Part shown: positions 18,399 through 27,310 of the stretch, piece by piece | Layout: each line of letters starts with the position of its first letter | How positions within the stretch are numbered: the first letter of the stretch is position 1 | Assembly (NCBI RefSeq): GCF_000507245.1 | Contig: NC_023035.1 | Span: forward strand, 1 to 64,000 | Source of the DNA: Salinispira pacifica | Lineage (GTDB): Bacteria; Spirochaetota; Spirochaetia; DSM-27196; Salinispiraceae | Reading direction: 5' to 3' | DNA: 64,000 bases | Made by a program: the position numbers and the translations under genes | The notes under the pieces: generated by a model | Databases searched by the model: none | Told to the model about the DNA's origin: nothing | The model's input: the letters and a program-made list of their open reading frames with translations, nothing else

Positions 18399-19172
18399 AT
18401 GAAAAACATTATGCTTGTTGAAGCGGAAATATGGACAGTAGCCAGAACTGAAAAGGGCAATGCAGTACTTGTTAAGCCTCTGGATGCCGAACGGGCCGTG
18501 CCCATTTTTATCGGTCAGCTTGAAGCCCAATCTATTCTCATAGGATTGGGAAAGGTACCCATGCCCCGACCTCTTACCCATGATCTGCTGCTTAACATTG
18601 TGGAAAAAATGCATATGTCCGTGGAACGGATAGAAATCAACGATCTGAAAGATGCAACCTTCTATTCCCGCATTATTGCGAAGCAGGGTATGAAAAAGTT
18701 TGTTTTTGACTCACGTCCTTCTGATGCCATGGCCCTTGCTACCAGAGTGAAATGTCCTGTGTATATCGCCGAATACATCATTGATGAAGCAAGCATACCC
18801 TTATCCATGATCAGCGATGCCGACCAGATGACCCAATCAGTGAATCAGAGTGTTCTTGAAGAGCTCCAGCGGGCACTGGATTCTGCGGTGGAAGAGGAAA
18901 ATTACGAGGAGGCTGCACGAATCAGGGACAGAATACGGGAGGTGGAGGAAGAAAAGCAGGAAGGCACGTCAGAAGAAAAGTCTGCCCCCCAACCCACCCT
19001 GGATGAGGATGTGGAGTTCAATGTTTTTGAGGAGTCCGAAGATTTCATAGATGATGAACTGGAAGCAGAAACGGATATCGACCCTGAAACATCCCTGAAA
19101 GCAGATTCTGAAGATGATGCGGATGAATCGGATGATCCGGATAATGAACAGGATGATGATATTGAATCCTGA
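18399..19172 (+). CDS. DUF151 (bifunctional nuclease-like) protein with UVR motif
   Basis: Residues 1-135 form a DUF151/BFN domain (PIFIGQLEAQSI, DSRPSDAMALA). Residues about 148-178 are a UvrB/UvrC-type helical motif (ALDSAVEEENYEEAARIRDRI). A strongly acidic tail of about 75 residues, nearly all Asp and Glu, follows. The BFN family was named for a plant nuclease; its bacterial role is unsettled. The gene has no clear Shine-Dalgarno sequence. Its stop codon lies in the first unit of a 15-bp tandem repeat. Confidence 0.85.
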   Translation: MKNIMLVEAEIWTVARTEKGNAVLVKPLDAERAVPIFIGQLEAQSILIGLGKVPMPRPLTHDLLLNIVEKMHMSVERIEINDLKDATFYSRIIAKQGMKKFVFDSRPSDAMALATRVKCPVYIAEYIIDEASIPLSMISDADQMTQSVNQSVLEELQRALDSAVEEENYEEAARIRDRIREVEEEKQEGTSEEKSAPQPTLDEDVEFNVFEESEDFIDDELEAETDIDPETSLKADSEDDADESDDPDNEQDDDIES

Positions 19173-19249
19173 CGTGTCTAAGCCTGACGTGTCTAAGCCT
19201 GACGTGTCTAATCCTGACGTGTCTAATCCTGACGTTCCTGATCCTGACC
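19168..19249. repeat. 15-bp tandem repeat between convergent genes
   Basis: About 5.5 units with core CCTGACGTGTCTAAG: two copies ending AAG, two ending AAT, one diverged (CCTGACGTTCCTGAT), and a partial CCTGACC. It begins in the stop codon of the DUF151 gene and runs into the 3' end of the convergent membrane-protein gene, adding codons to that C-terminus. Confidence 0.9.
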
Positions 19250-20980
19250 GGCGGCGTGAATAAACCTCCGGATATGAACAAGGGACTGCCTGGCTTCCGT
19301 CAGACGTATTTCCTCCAGAAGATGCCGGGAGAACAGGGATTCCTCAAATCCTGATGCGATGGATTGTACAGCCGAAAACAGATTGCTGTTACTGCCGTCA
19401 TCCGGTCGCTGGAGGCTCAGCGTCAGAAAAAGTGTCTGAATATTTTCTGCTATCTCGCTGATTGTATTACTGGGCCGTATCTCCAGCCCCAGAGCTCCGC
19501 ATTCAAGGACCATTTCCTGAAAGAGATCTGAAAAACCGGAAATCTCTCTGCGTTTTTCCTTGCTTCTTCCGCTGACTTCCCGCTCTGCCACCAACTCCCG
19601 AAGAAGTTTCTTCTGTTCCGATTCAGACTGCTTTCGTCCAGGTCCTTCACGTTTATTGAAAAGGGAAGCAAGTCCGGTAAAAATATTTTTCAGAGCCTGG
19701 AACGGCAGGATAAAAACAGAAACGATGTTCCTGCCGAAGTCTCCCAGCCACAGCCTTCCGAGTCGGAGAAAGATGGACAAAAAATTCTTTACTCCTTTTG
19801 AGCGAAGAAGCTTCTTAACCAGCCTGGGTATTTCTGGATCTTTGAAAAGGGGAAGTATTGCCACGTAGAACAGCAGTCCCAGCCCCAAAGCTATGAGAAT
19901 GTTATCCAGAAGTGCGGCAGCAAATTGTCCGTTGGCGTTGGCGGGCCGGGAGGTGAATTCCTCCCAGCTTTCCGCACCGCTTCGCATGAGCTGATTTTTG
20001 ATGAACTCGATGCTTTCCACTTGACTGGAAGGATTATCTATCTGGAACATCTCAAAAATGTTAACAAGAAACTGATAGAGCGCTGCAGGAGGTACAATGC
20101 TGCGGTTTGCAGATAAGGGCAGGGCAATCAGGCCGGCAAAAAGAATAATGCCGAATATCAGTGTGCTCCGCAGCCGCCTTTGGGCATCTGTGGGCAGCGC
20201 GCCGTAGGCCAGATAACTGTGATCCTGGGCGTACATTCTGGTGATTGCGGCAAGGTACAGCTGTCCGGAAATGCTGAGTATCGAAATGATGACGACCATC
20301 AATGAGGCTTGAGGAATTTCACTCCAGTACATCAGCATGAGAAGGGCGGTGAGCACCAGGCGGAAAGAAGCGGAGCGTCGGCTGGCCATCATTTGGGAGT
20401 AGGATGCCTGAACCAGGAGCTGGTCATCCTGGAGAAGCCGGGTAATTTCCTTTCCGGTTTTCCCGTCCAGCAGTCTGCTTATCTCCAGTCTGCTGAGCAA
20501 CCCCTGCAATGCAGAGCTCTGGGAGAACCAGAACATCAAACCCCAAATTATGAGGAACCCCGAACTGCCGTCTGGTACCAGAAGACGGCGAATCACTCCC
20601 GCAGCGGTGAACACCCTGGTATCGACCCCCGACAACTCTCCGGGGGACGGCAGCAGCAGAAAAAGCAGGTTGGCTGCAACTGAGAAAAGATACAGGAATA
20701 TGAGAACCAGACCGATTTCCCGGATTTTCCCCGATGAATAATTCCTTGTACCGCGGCTGAACACTGCGATGCTGTAGTCTTCCAGCCCCAGTAACAGAGC
20801 GAGAAGCAGGGTCAACGGCATGCTCACCCGCAGGGGGAAATCGAAAAGGACGGAAAATTCCGCCAGAATTCCTGCTGCCAGGAGATACATTGAGGACGTT
20901 GACCAGAACGTGATAAACAGGAAGGGGAGGCTGATCCGTATTCGGCTGCTTCGGACCGATTCATCTGCAATGCTACTCAA
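19223..20980 (-). CDS. Large multi-pass membrane protein of the MoxR-DUF58 operon
   Basis: 585 residues, not recognised as a named family. It has paired N-terminal hydrophobic helices (about 15-75), more helices to about 300, another near 365-390, and a soluble C-terminal half rich in charged residues. It starts with TTG at 20980, 6 nt after GGAGGA, overlapping the DUF58 stop by 8 nt, so translation is coupled. In MoxR-DUF58 operons this place is often taken by a membrane protein of the envelope-assembly module. Its last codons lie in the tandem repeat. Confidence 0.75.
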   Translation of the reverse strand: MSSIADESVRSSRIRISLPFLFITFWSTSSMYLLAAGILAEFSVLFDFPLRVSMPLTLLLALLLGLEDYSIAVFSRGTRNYSSGKIREIGLVLIFLYLFSVAANLLFLLLPSPGELSGVDTRVFTAAGVIRRLLVPDGSSGFLIIWGLMFWFSQSSALQGLLSRLEISRLLDGKTGKEITRLLQDDQLLVQASYSQMMASRRSASFRLVLTALLMLMYWSEIPQASLMVVIISILSISGQLYLAAITRMYAQDHSYLAYGALPTDAQRRLRSTLIFGIILFAGLIALPLSANRSIVPPAALYQFLVNIFEMFQIDNPSSQVESIEFIKNQLMRSGAESWEEFTSRPANANGQFAAALLDNILIALGLGLLFYVAILPLFKDPEIPRLVKKLLRSKGVKNFLSIFLRLGRLWLGDFGRNIVSVFILPFQALKNIFTGLASLFNKREGPGRKQSESEQKKLLRELVAEREVSGRSKEKRREISGFSDLFQEMVLECGALGLEIRPSNTISEIAENIQTLFLTLSLQRPDDGSNSNLFSAVQSIASGFEESLFSRHLLEEIRLTEARQSLVHIRRFIHAAGQDQERQD

Positions 20981-22130
20981 ACATTTCCTCCCCGTATTCC
21001 CGTATTCCGAAGATGCTCATCCGGGAAAATGCCGGTTTGTAGCGGGGGGTGACAAAATTCTCCCTGTGCACCCGGTCCTCAAGACACCAGTAATCGAAGG
21101 GGCTTCCCTGGGGAAGCAGTGAGGCAATGCTCACATATTCCTTTTCCGGTATGGGAGGTGAGATCAGGATTACACGTTCCCCCTGGGTGAAGCTGAGATT
21201 GCTGATAAGGATTTGAGCATCCGGACCATCACCGTCTACGGGTCCATCAAGACCCGCCAGGTACTCAAGGATACCGGCTGTCTGGTTTCGGGCCCGGGGA
21301 AAGAGCATACCGCTGCCGCTTATGACCAGACGAAATTCCTGGTTGAGCTCCTCCCAATGCCGACAGGCGCTTGCCCCTGCTTCAATAATCCGTTCAAAAT
21401 TTCTGTACTGGGAGTTCCCCTGAAATGCAGCTGCGGAAATGTTCAGAATGATGGTAACCGGAGCGGACATGGTGGAGCTGTACTCCATCACCTGGAGAAT
21501 ACCGGTTTTCGCACTGGCCTTCCAGTGAATACGCCGGGGGTCGTCTCCGGAAACATACTCCCGCAGACTCCGGTAGCGGCCGGGATCTTCATACATGCGG
21601 TTTTGTATGCTGATTTCCCCCAGGGGAAGCCCCTGTCGAAGAAGATATTCCAGGGGATAGACTCTGGGGAGAACCAGGAGGTCCAGCTCCTTCCCTGTGA
21701 TCATTCTGGTGGGAAACAGGCCCAGGGGGTCACAGAAAAATATCTCACCCGGACCGATCCGGTAGCGTCCACGGCGCTCGGATTTTACGCGATAACTCAA
21801 CTCCGCACTACCCTGTGACGGCAGGGTGTACACGCCAATCTGATCGCCGATAACTGACATTCCTCCTGCATCGTCTGCAATGAGGACCGAAGGCACTCTG
21901 AAAGGCAGCGGGTTGAAAATACGGATCCTGATGCTCATGGGGGTGAGGCGGAAGGTTCGGGGACTGAGATCCAGGCGCTGGACCGTCAGGGATTTTCTGA
22001 GCAGGCGTACATAGAGATAACTGAAAATGATCGTTATGATCATTGTAAGCGCCAGCCATTGAAGCGCAGCTATGGGAAAGAACAGAATAATGAATGAACC
22101 GGCCAGCACCGGAGGCAGCCAGGAGATCAT
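20973..22130 (-). CDS. DUF58 domain protein
   Basis: Membrane-anchored DUF58 protein, the usual partner of MoxR ATPases and related to von Willebrand A-like folds. Two N-terminal hydrophobic segments (about 6-45 after the preferred start) are followed by a beta domain and the diagnostic DPRRIHWKASAKTG motif. A start at 22193 would overlap moxR by 62 nt. ATG at 22130 (MISWLPPV) lies 1 nt after the moxR stop and gives 385 residues, so it is preferred. The substrate is unknown. Confidence 0.85.
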   Translation of the reverse strand: MISWLPPVLAGSFIILFFPIAALQWLALTMIITIIFSYLYVRLLRKSLTVQRLDLSPRTFRLTPMSIRIRIFNPLPFRVPSVLIADDAGGMSVIGDQIGVYTLPSQGSAELSYRVKSERRGRYRIGPGEIFFCDPLGLFPTRMITGKELDLLVLPRVYPLEYLLRQGLPLGEISIQNRMYEDPGRYRSLREYVSGDDPRRIHWKASAKTGILQVMEYSSTMSAPVTIILNISAAAFQGNSQYRNFERIIEAGASACRHWEELNQEFRLVISGSGMLFPRARNQTAGILEYLAGLDGPVDGDGPDAQILISNLSFTQGERVILISPPIPEKEYVSIASLLPQGSPFDYWCLEDRVHRENFVTPRYKPAFSRMSIFGIREYGEEMFE

Positions 22131-22131
22131 A

Positions 22132-23115
22132 TCAGTTCCCGCTGTTTTCCGAGGAGGGGGCTTCAACGCTCTCCAGGATCTCCTCAAGAACACCGGCTGC
22201 GGTAAGATTCCGCATCCGGGATTCAGGTTTCAGGATGATTCTCTGGGAGAACACCGATGCAAACAGGGATTTTACATCGTCGGGGATAACGTAGTCCCTG
22301 CCTTTAATGGCGGCCAATGCCTGGGAAGACCGTGACAGACTGAGACTTCCCCGGGGGCTTACTCCCATTTTCAGGGCAGAATGGTTTCGGGTAGCCTCGC
22401 TGAGATCAAGAATGTAATCCAGAATGGACTTTTCCATGTGAATATTCAGGATATTCATGCGGTGTTTCAGTACATCTTCGTTTCCTGACACAGCTTGAAG
22501 CTGCTCCACAGGATGACGGGCCTGCCGCTGACCGAGAATTATTGCGCTTTCACTGTTCCTGTCCGGATACCCGATCCCCAGGCTCATAAGAAACCTGTCC
22601 CTCTGGGCTTCCGGCAGGGGAAAGGTTCCTTCAAAGTCTATGGGATTCTCGGTGGCGATGAGCATGAAGGGTTCGGGTAGGGGAATGGTTTTACCGTCTA
22701 TGGATATTTGAAACTCAGCCATGGCTTCAAGAAGGGCGCTCTGGGTCCGGGGTGTGGCCCGGTTGATCTCATCCACCAGAACGATGTTGGATAAAATAGG
22801 TCCCCGTTTATATTTGAAGGTTTTGCTTTCAGGCTGATACACGGTTACGCCCAGAATATCGCTGGGGAGAAGATCCGGAGTAGCCTGAATACGGGAGAAT
22901 TTTCCGCCCAGGGCAGTTGAAATTGCCCGGGCCAGGATGGTTTTTCCCACACCGGGAATATCTTCCAGAAGCACATGCCCGCCTGACAGCACTGCCACGA
23001 GTATTTTCTGAATTACTTCGGGTTTGCCGATAAAGGCTTTCTGCACTTCCTGAAGTACAGAATCCGCCCATTGCTTTATCTCTCCGCTGTGGATGTTTCC
23101 GGATGATTCTCTCAT
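22132..23115 (-). CDS. MoxR-family AAA+ ATPase
   Basis: Chaperone-like ATPase of 327 residues: Walker A GVGKT (55-59), Walker B LVDEI (about 113-117), and the MoxR hallmarks GPILSNIVLVDEINRATPRTQ (in part) and ATENPIDFEGTFPLPEAQ (in part). These proteins act with DUF58 or VWA partners in assembling or remodelling membrane or metallo-complexes. AAAGGAAT lies before the ATG. It sits between the DUF4015 lipoprotein (33 nt gap) and the DUF58 gene. Confidence 0.92.
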   Translation of the reverse strand: MRESSGNIHSGEIKQWADSVLQEVQKAFIGKPEVIQKILVAVLSGGHVLLEDIPGVGKTILARAISTALGGKFSRIQATPDLLPSDILGVTVYQPESKTFKYKRGPILSNIVLVDEINRATPRTQSALLEAMAEFQISIDGKTIPLPEPFMLIATENPIDFEGTFPLPEAQRDRFLMSLGIGYPDRNSESAIILGQRQARHPVEQLQAVSGNEDVLKHRMNILNIHMEKSILDYILDLSEATRNHSALKMGVSPRGSLSLSRSSQALAAIKGRDYVIPDDVKSLFASVFSQRIILKPESRMRNLTAAGVLEEILESVEAPSSENSGN

Positions 23116-23148
23116 TAGCGATTCCTTTCAGAGGGTTTTGGCCGGGTA

Positions 23149-24960
23149 TTAATCAGCTGATACTCCGGATTCAGAGTCTTCCAGGGAAATACGGGCAGCC
23201 TGCTGAATCCTGGAGCGTACCGCCTCCCTGTCTACCATGTAGTATCTTCCCGAATTATTCCAAAGGGTGAATCCGTTTCCGCCGCCCTGGATTGTACCAT
23301 GAAGTTGACGATCCATATATTCAAAATACTCTTCTTCCTCATAGCGAAGTTCACCGCCGATGAGAAATGCCTGCACATACTGCCGTATGAGTGCCCTGTC
23401 TCCGGTGATGGCCCGGGCTCGCCGGGTTCCTTCCTCATAGATCAGCTGTGCGCGGTCGAAATAGCTCAGTTCCGGGAAGAAGCTCCGGGGATAATGGCTG
23501 GGATACGACATGGGCGAAATTACATCTACATAATGGCTCATCACCTCGATATCCTGGCCTAAATAGCTCATTCTCGACCAGGCATTAAAGCCGAATACAT
23601 CGGTACCGATGGGAATGGTCAATTGATCACGGGCTTCGGAAAGAAAGCGGGCAAGAATTCTCACCCGCTGGCTGTTTCTGTCCACATGCATGCGGCGGCC
23701 CTGATCGTCTTTCAGAAAGCGGGTTACAATATCTCCGGTCAATCCGTCGGAGGGAAAGCGGATGTAATCGAATTGAATTTCATCCACACCCAGGGACTCA
23801 AGTTCCCGGGCAAGCCGGATATTGTAGCTGCGGACAAACTCGGAATAGGGGTCCACCCAGTACTCCACCTGTTCTATCCGGGGTTCGGGATCGGGGTTTT
23901 CCTCAGTGGCTTCCTGTTCATAGCGGCGGTACACTCCCCAGGGTTCATCAAGACGGGAGTCCCACAGGGCGTAGGCGTTATTGTTGTAGGCATAGAGTGC
24001 CTTGTCCTTGAACACCACAAGTCTGGCGATAACGTAAATTCCTTTGCTGTGAAACGCCTGGATGAGCTCCTGTGCATCGAACAGGGGCCGGGCGGTTCCC
24101 GCATCCCGGACAACCGGGAGTTGACTGTTATAGCGAACCAGCCCCAGGTCGTCTTTGAAATCCACCACCACTGAGTTGAAGCCGTGTTCCACTGCGTAGT
24201 TCACGTATTCATCCAGCCGTGAGGACGCCTGATAGGCGCTGATGTAAAATCCGTATTTGTCCGACGCCGCCGCCCGGCGCTTCGCCCAGGCTTCGTCCCG
24301 TTCGAAGTTCTCCGGGAGTGGGGAGTTTTCTTCGGCCCGGGAAGGTATGGGCCATTCAGGCTGATACCCGGTTTCAACTGATGAATTCTCAGTGATACCG
24401 AAAGATCCGCTGTCCATGTTCAGCAGATACTGATTCCCGTTGAAGCCTGCCTGAATGAGCAGTTCATCATTTCCCGGGAGGAAGGCGAGTCCGGAAATTT
24501 CGTTGTAAAACCCTGTTCCCTGGTACAGCCCGTCCATTTCCGCCTGTGGGTCCATATCCTGCCAGGTTTCACCGCCGTCCCTGGATTCATACAGGCCGTA
24601 ATAGCTGGTTCCGATTACGATATGCTCGGGATCCGCCGGATTCTGTGCGGCTGCGGTGATGTAGGTCGCATCGGAAAATTGTGCCCTGGGGTCAAGCTGC
24701 CTCCAGCTTTGCCCGGAATCGCTGCTCAGATACAGATACTCCCTGCCGGGATAGGCCAGAAAACGGGGGATATCCGCCGGGTCATCTCCGTTGTCGCCGG
24801 ATCCGGGAAGATCGGACTGTTCGGAGGAATCCCCGGTTGCCCGAAGCTCTGAACCGGAAGTCGGGGGTGCAGCCGTATCGGCATAGGCACTTGTATTCAA
24901 CAGACAGCCCTGAAGCAGCAGAACCGTCGGGATTAACAGCAGAAATTGATGTACTTTCAT
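23149..24960 (-). CDS. Lipoprotein with BNR-like region and DUF4015 glycosidase-like domain
   Basis: 603 residues. A lipoprotein signal ends at LLQGC (C19). Residues about 70-190 carry BNR/Asp-box repeats (SSDSGQSW, SRDGGETW). Residues about 230-580 match DUF4015, a putative glycoside-hydrolase TIM barrel, with VVVDFKDDLG, YVIARLVVFKD and DEIQFDYIRFPSDG. Substrate unknown. It is the first gene of the operon with moxR and DUF58. An extended -10 (TGCTAATCT, 24976-24968) ends 7 nt before the ATG, with no Shine-Dalgarno sequence. Confidence 0.8.
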   Translation of the reverse strand: MKVHQFLLLIPTVLLLQGCLLNTSAYADTAAPPTSGSELRATGDSSEQSDLPGSGDNGDDPADIPRFLAYPGREYLYLSSDSGQSWRQLDPRAQFSDATYITAAAQNPADPEHIVIGTSYYGLYESRDGGETWQDMDPQAEMDGLYQGTGFYNEISGLAFLPGNDELLIQAGFNGNQYLLNMDSGSFGITENSSVETGYQPEWPIPSRAEENSPLPENFERDEAWAKRRAAASDKYGFYISAYQASSRLDEYVNYAVEHGFNSVVVDFKDDLGLVRYNSQLPVVRDAGTARPLFDAQELIQAFHSKGIYVIARLVVFKDKALYAYNNNAYALWDSRLDEPWGVYRRYEQEATEENPDPEPRIEQVEYWVDPYSEFVRSYNIRLARELESLGVDEIQFDYIRFPSDGLTGDIVTRFLKDDQGRRMHVDRNSQRVRILARFLSEARDQLTIPIGTDVFGFNAWSRMSYLGQDIEVMSHYVDVISPMSYPSHYPRSFFPELSYFDRAQLIYEEGTRRARAITGDRALIRQYVQAFLIGGELRYEEEEYFEYMDRQLHGTIQGGGNGFTLWNNSGRYYMVDREAVRSRIQQAARISLEDSESGVSAD

Positions 24961-24967
24961 TATGTCA

Positions 24968-24976
24968 AGATTAGCA
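24968..24976 (-). promoter_or_regulatory. Extended -10 before the DUF4015 lipoprotein
   Basis: TGCTAATCT on the minus strand, 7 nt from the ATG, predicting a leaderless transcript. Confidence 0.55.
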
Positions 24977-25029
24977 GAATTAATACGAGAACGGAAGCAC
25001 TTTTAGCCCTCGATAGAATCCGGTCCTTC

Positions 25030-25038
25030 TGTTAGAAT
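25030..25038 (+). promoter_or_regulatory. Extended -10 for malQ
   Basis: TGTTAGAAT, about 31 nt before the malQ ATG, which has its own GAGGT ribosome binding site. Confidence 0.5.
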
Positions 25039-25069
25039 ATACAGATTCACAAATGTTACCGAGGTAAAT

Positions 25070-27058
25070 ATGAATTTTTCCGGCTTTACCCGTTATAAAA
25101 CGGGGATACTTGTCCCAGTTTTCTCCTTGAAAACCGCCAAATCCCAGGGGAGCGGCGATTTTCTCGATCTTCTTGAACTGGGGAAATGGTGTAAAAAAAG
25201 TGATCTGGATCTCATCCAGCTTCTTCCGGTGAACGATACCGGGGGAGATCCTTCTCCATACAGTGCATTGAGTGCATATGCCCTCCATCCGGTGTTTATC
25301 AGACTTAATACGGTTCCAGAGTACAATACCCTGGGAGATACTGCGAAAGCCGGGGTCGATAAGGGACTGAAGAAACTCAAGAGTTACGAAAAGCAGGAGC
25401 GGCTGGCATACCACGAAGTTCTGGAGAAAAAGCTTGAACTGCTGCATCTGATGTTTGCAGATCATAAGGAGTCCATTCTCAAGGACGGCGAACTGCAGAA
25501 ATGGATCGGGGATAATCCCTGGGTGCAGGAATATGCCGTATTCAGAAGCATTAAGCAGCGGAATGAATTCCGTTCATGGCAGGAATGGCCGGAATATCAG
25601 GAAGTGACTCCGGAACAGATCGCCAGGCTCTGGTCTACGGACGATCTGTTCGATTCAACGCGCTTTTATGCCTGGGTTCAATACCGTCTGGAGGAGCAGT
25701 TTCTCGAAGCAGCCCGGGGTCTTGAAAAAATGGGGATCACCCTGAAGGGAGATATCCCCATTCTCATGAACGAGGACAGTGCAGATGTATGGGCCCACCG
25801 GGATATTTTTCAGCTTGAATCCAGGGCCGGCGCCCCGCCGGATATGTTTGCCGAACTGGGGCAGAACTGGGGATTTCCCGTGTATAACTGGGAAAATCTT
25901 GAGCAGAGAGATTACGACTGGTGGAAAATCAGGCTGAAGCAGGCGGACAAGTTTTATGAAGCCTACCGTATAGACCATGTTCTCGGCTTTTTCAGAATAT
26001 GGACCGTGCCGGCCAGCCAGAAAGAAGGAATTCTTGGGTATTTCTCCCCTTCACGGCATATGCACCGTCACGACCTCCACAGCATCGGGTTCGACGACGG
26101 ACGGATTAAGTGGCTTGCCCAGCCCCATATACGGGGACATCAGATTCAAAATGCCTTTGGCACCAAGTCACTGGAGGTGATCGCCCGCTGTTTCACCAAA
26201 CTGGGAAATGAAGATCTGTATCTGTTCAAGGATGATATTTCCGGTGAAAAAGATATTTTATCCCAACCCTTCGATAACCATGTTATTCATCTCCTTCTGG
26301 AAATGTACCGGGACCGGGCATTAATTCAGGTGGGTGATGATGAGTTCTCCCCGGCCTGGACATTCCGATCATGCAGCAGATATCAGGATTTATTTGATAA
26401 TGAAAAGCATGCCTTTGAAGAACTGGTCAGCAGAAAAGGCTGGGAAAGCGAACAGCTGTGGGAAAAACACGGAGAAAAACTTCTGGGTTTTATGCGGAAT
26501 ACAGTGGGAATGCTTACCTGTGCCGAGGACCTGGGGGTTGTACCCGATTGTGTGCCCAGAGTTCTTGAACGGTTGAGTATTCTTGGGCTGAAGGTTCCCC
26601 GCTGGGCCCGCCGCTGGGGTGAACCGGGAGATCCGTACATCCCCCATACCCAGTATCCATTCAATTCGGTGTGTGCGCCTTCCGTACATGACACATCAAC
26701 CCTGAGGGAGTGGTGGGAATTTGAAGACGGCAAGGAAGAGTTCTGGATGAGTCTTGGACTGGAAGGTCCCTGTCCCCAGGATTACAGCAGCAACACTGCC
26801 GAAATGGTTATCAGGCGTCTTCTGGATACCTCCAGCGCCATTGCGGTGTTCCAGCTCCAGGATCTGTTCGCCATTTCCGATGATTACCGGGCTGATGATT
26901 CCCGGAATGAGCGCATAAATATTCCCGGAACGGTACAGGAGAGGAACTGGTCCTACCGAATTCCCATGAAACTGGAAAGTCTGGGAAAAGATACTGCGTT
27001 TTTGAAAAAAGTCTCCGATATGGTGGCTTCACGACGGAGCAGACCCCTGCCGGAATAA
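25070..27058 (+). CDS. malQ: 4-alpha-glucanotransferase (GH77, DPE2-like)
   Basis: Moves alpha-1,4-glucan segments between maltodextrins. Catalytic residues: nucleophile D302 (YRIDHVLGF), acid/base E486 (CAEDLG) and D541 (SVHDTST). The spacing between D302 and E486 is 184 residues, against about 47 in classical MalQ, so a large insertion is present. Together with the N-terminal segment VPVFSL and QLLPVND this resembles plant DPE2-type enzymes, though without their starch-binding domains. GAGGT precedes the ATG. It is followed by a GH13 gene, suggesting glycogen or maltodextrin use. Confidence 0.92.
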   Translation: MNFSGFTRYKTGILVPVFSLKTAKSQGSGDFLDLLELGKWCKKSDLDLIQLLPVNDTGGDPSPYSALSAYALHPVFIRLNTVPEYNTLGDTAKAGVDKGLKKLKSYEKQERLAYHEVLEKKLELLHLMFADHKESILKDGELQKWIGDNPWVQEYAVFRSIKQRNEFRSWQEWPEYQEVTPEQIARLWSTDDLFDSTRFYAWVQYRLEEQFLEAARGLEKMGITLKGDIPILMNEDSADVWAHRDIFQLESRAGAPPDMFAELGQNWGFPVYNWENLEQRDYDWWKIRLKQADKFYEAYRIDHVLGFFRIWTVPASQKEGILGYFSPSRHMHRHDLHSIGFDDGRIKWLAQPHIRGHQIQNAFGTKSLEVIARCFTKLGNEDLYLFKDDISGEKDILSQPFDNHVIHLLLEMYRDRALIQVGDDEFSPAWTFRSCSRYQDLFDNEKHAFEELVSRKGWESEQLWEKHGEKLLGFMRNTVGMLTCAEDLGVVPDCVPRVLERLSILGLKVPRWARRWGEPGDPYIPHTQYPFNSVCAPSVHDTSTLREWWEFEDGKEEFWMSLGLEGPCPQDYSSNTAEMVIRRLLDTSSAIAVFQLQDLFAISDDYRADDSRNERINIPGTVQERNWSYRIPMKLESLGKDTAFLKKVSDMVASRRSRPLPE

Positions 27059-27104
27059 CTCCGCACCGGAAGCGCATAAGCACACCCATCCCCAAAGCGA
27101 CAAG

Positions 27105-27148
27105 TCCCCGGCATACCGCCGGGGATTTGCCGGATTTAAGGCAAATCC
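27105..27148 (+). terminator. Two overlapping hairpins between malQ and the GH13 gene
   Basis: Stem 1: 27105-27112 with 27118-27125 (8 bp). Stem 2: 27123-27131 with 27140-27148 (9 bp). They share 27123-27125, so they compete at their junction. No strong T-tract follows. It may be a terminator, a stabilising element or an attenuator. Confidence 0.45.
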
Positions 27149-27310
27149 GTACCCGAAGATTGAAAAATCTAGGATACAATAAAGAATGAGGCGGGAAGCA
27201 ATTCAAACTTGTGCCGAGCCTCAGCCATAAGATAAAATTTTTCCAGCGGCTGTGACCATCTGCCGGAGTCTCATGCGGATCGGTGGATTTCACGGCAAAG
27301 GAGAGCGCTC

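Noticed and set aside
19168-19249. CRISPR array
   Set aside because: Units are 15 bp and directly abutting, with no spacers and no cas genes.
19045-19281. A minus-strand frame with repeated Val-Arg-Ile/Leu-Arg-His units
   Set aside because: The repeats are the translated 15-bp tandem array, and the frame overlaps two real genes.
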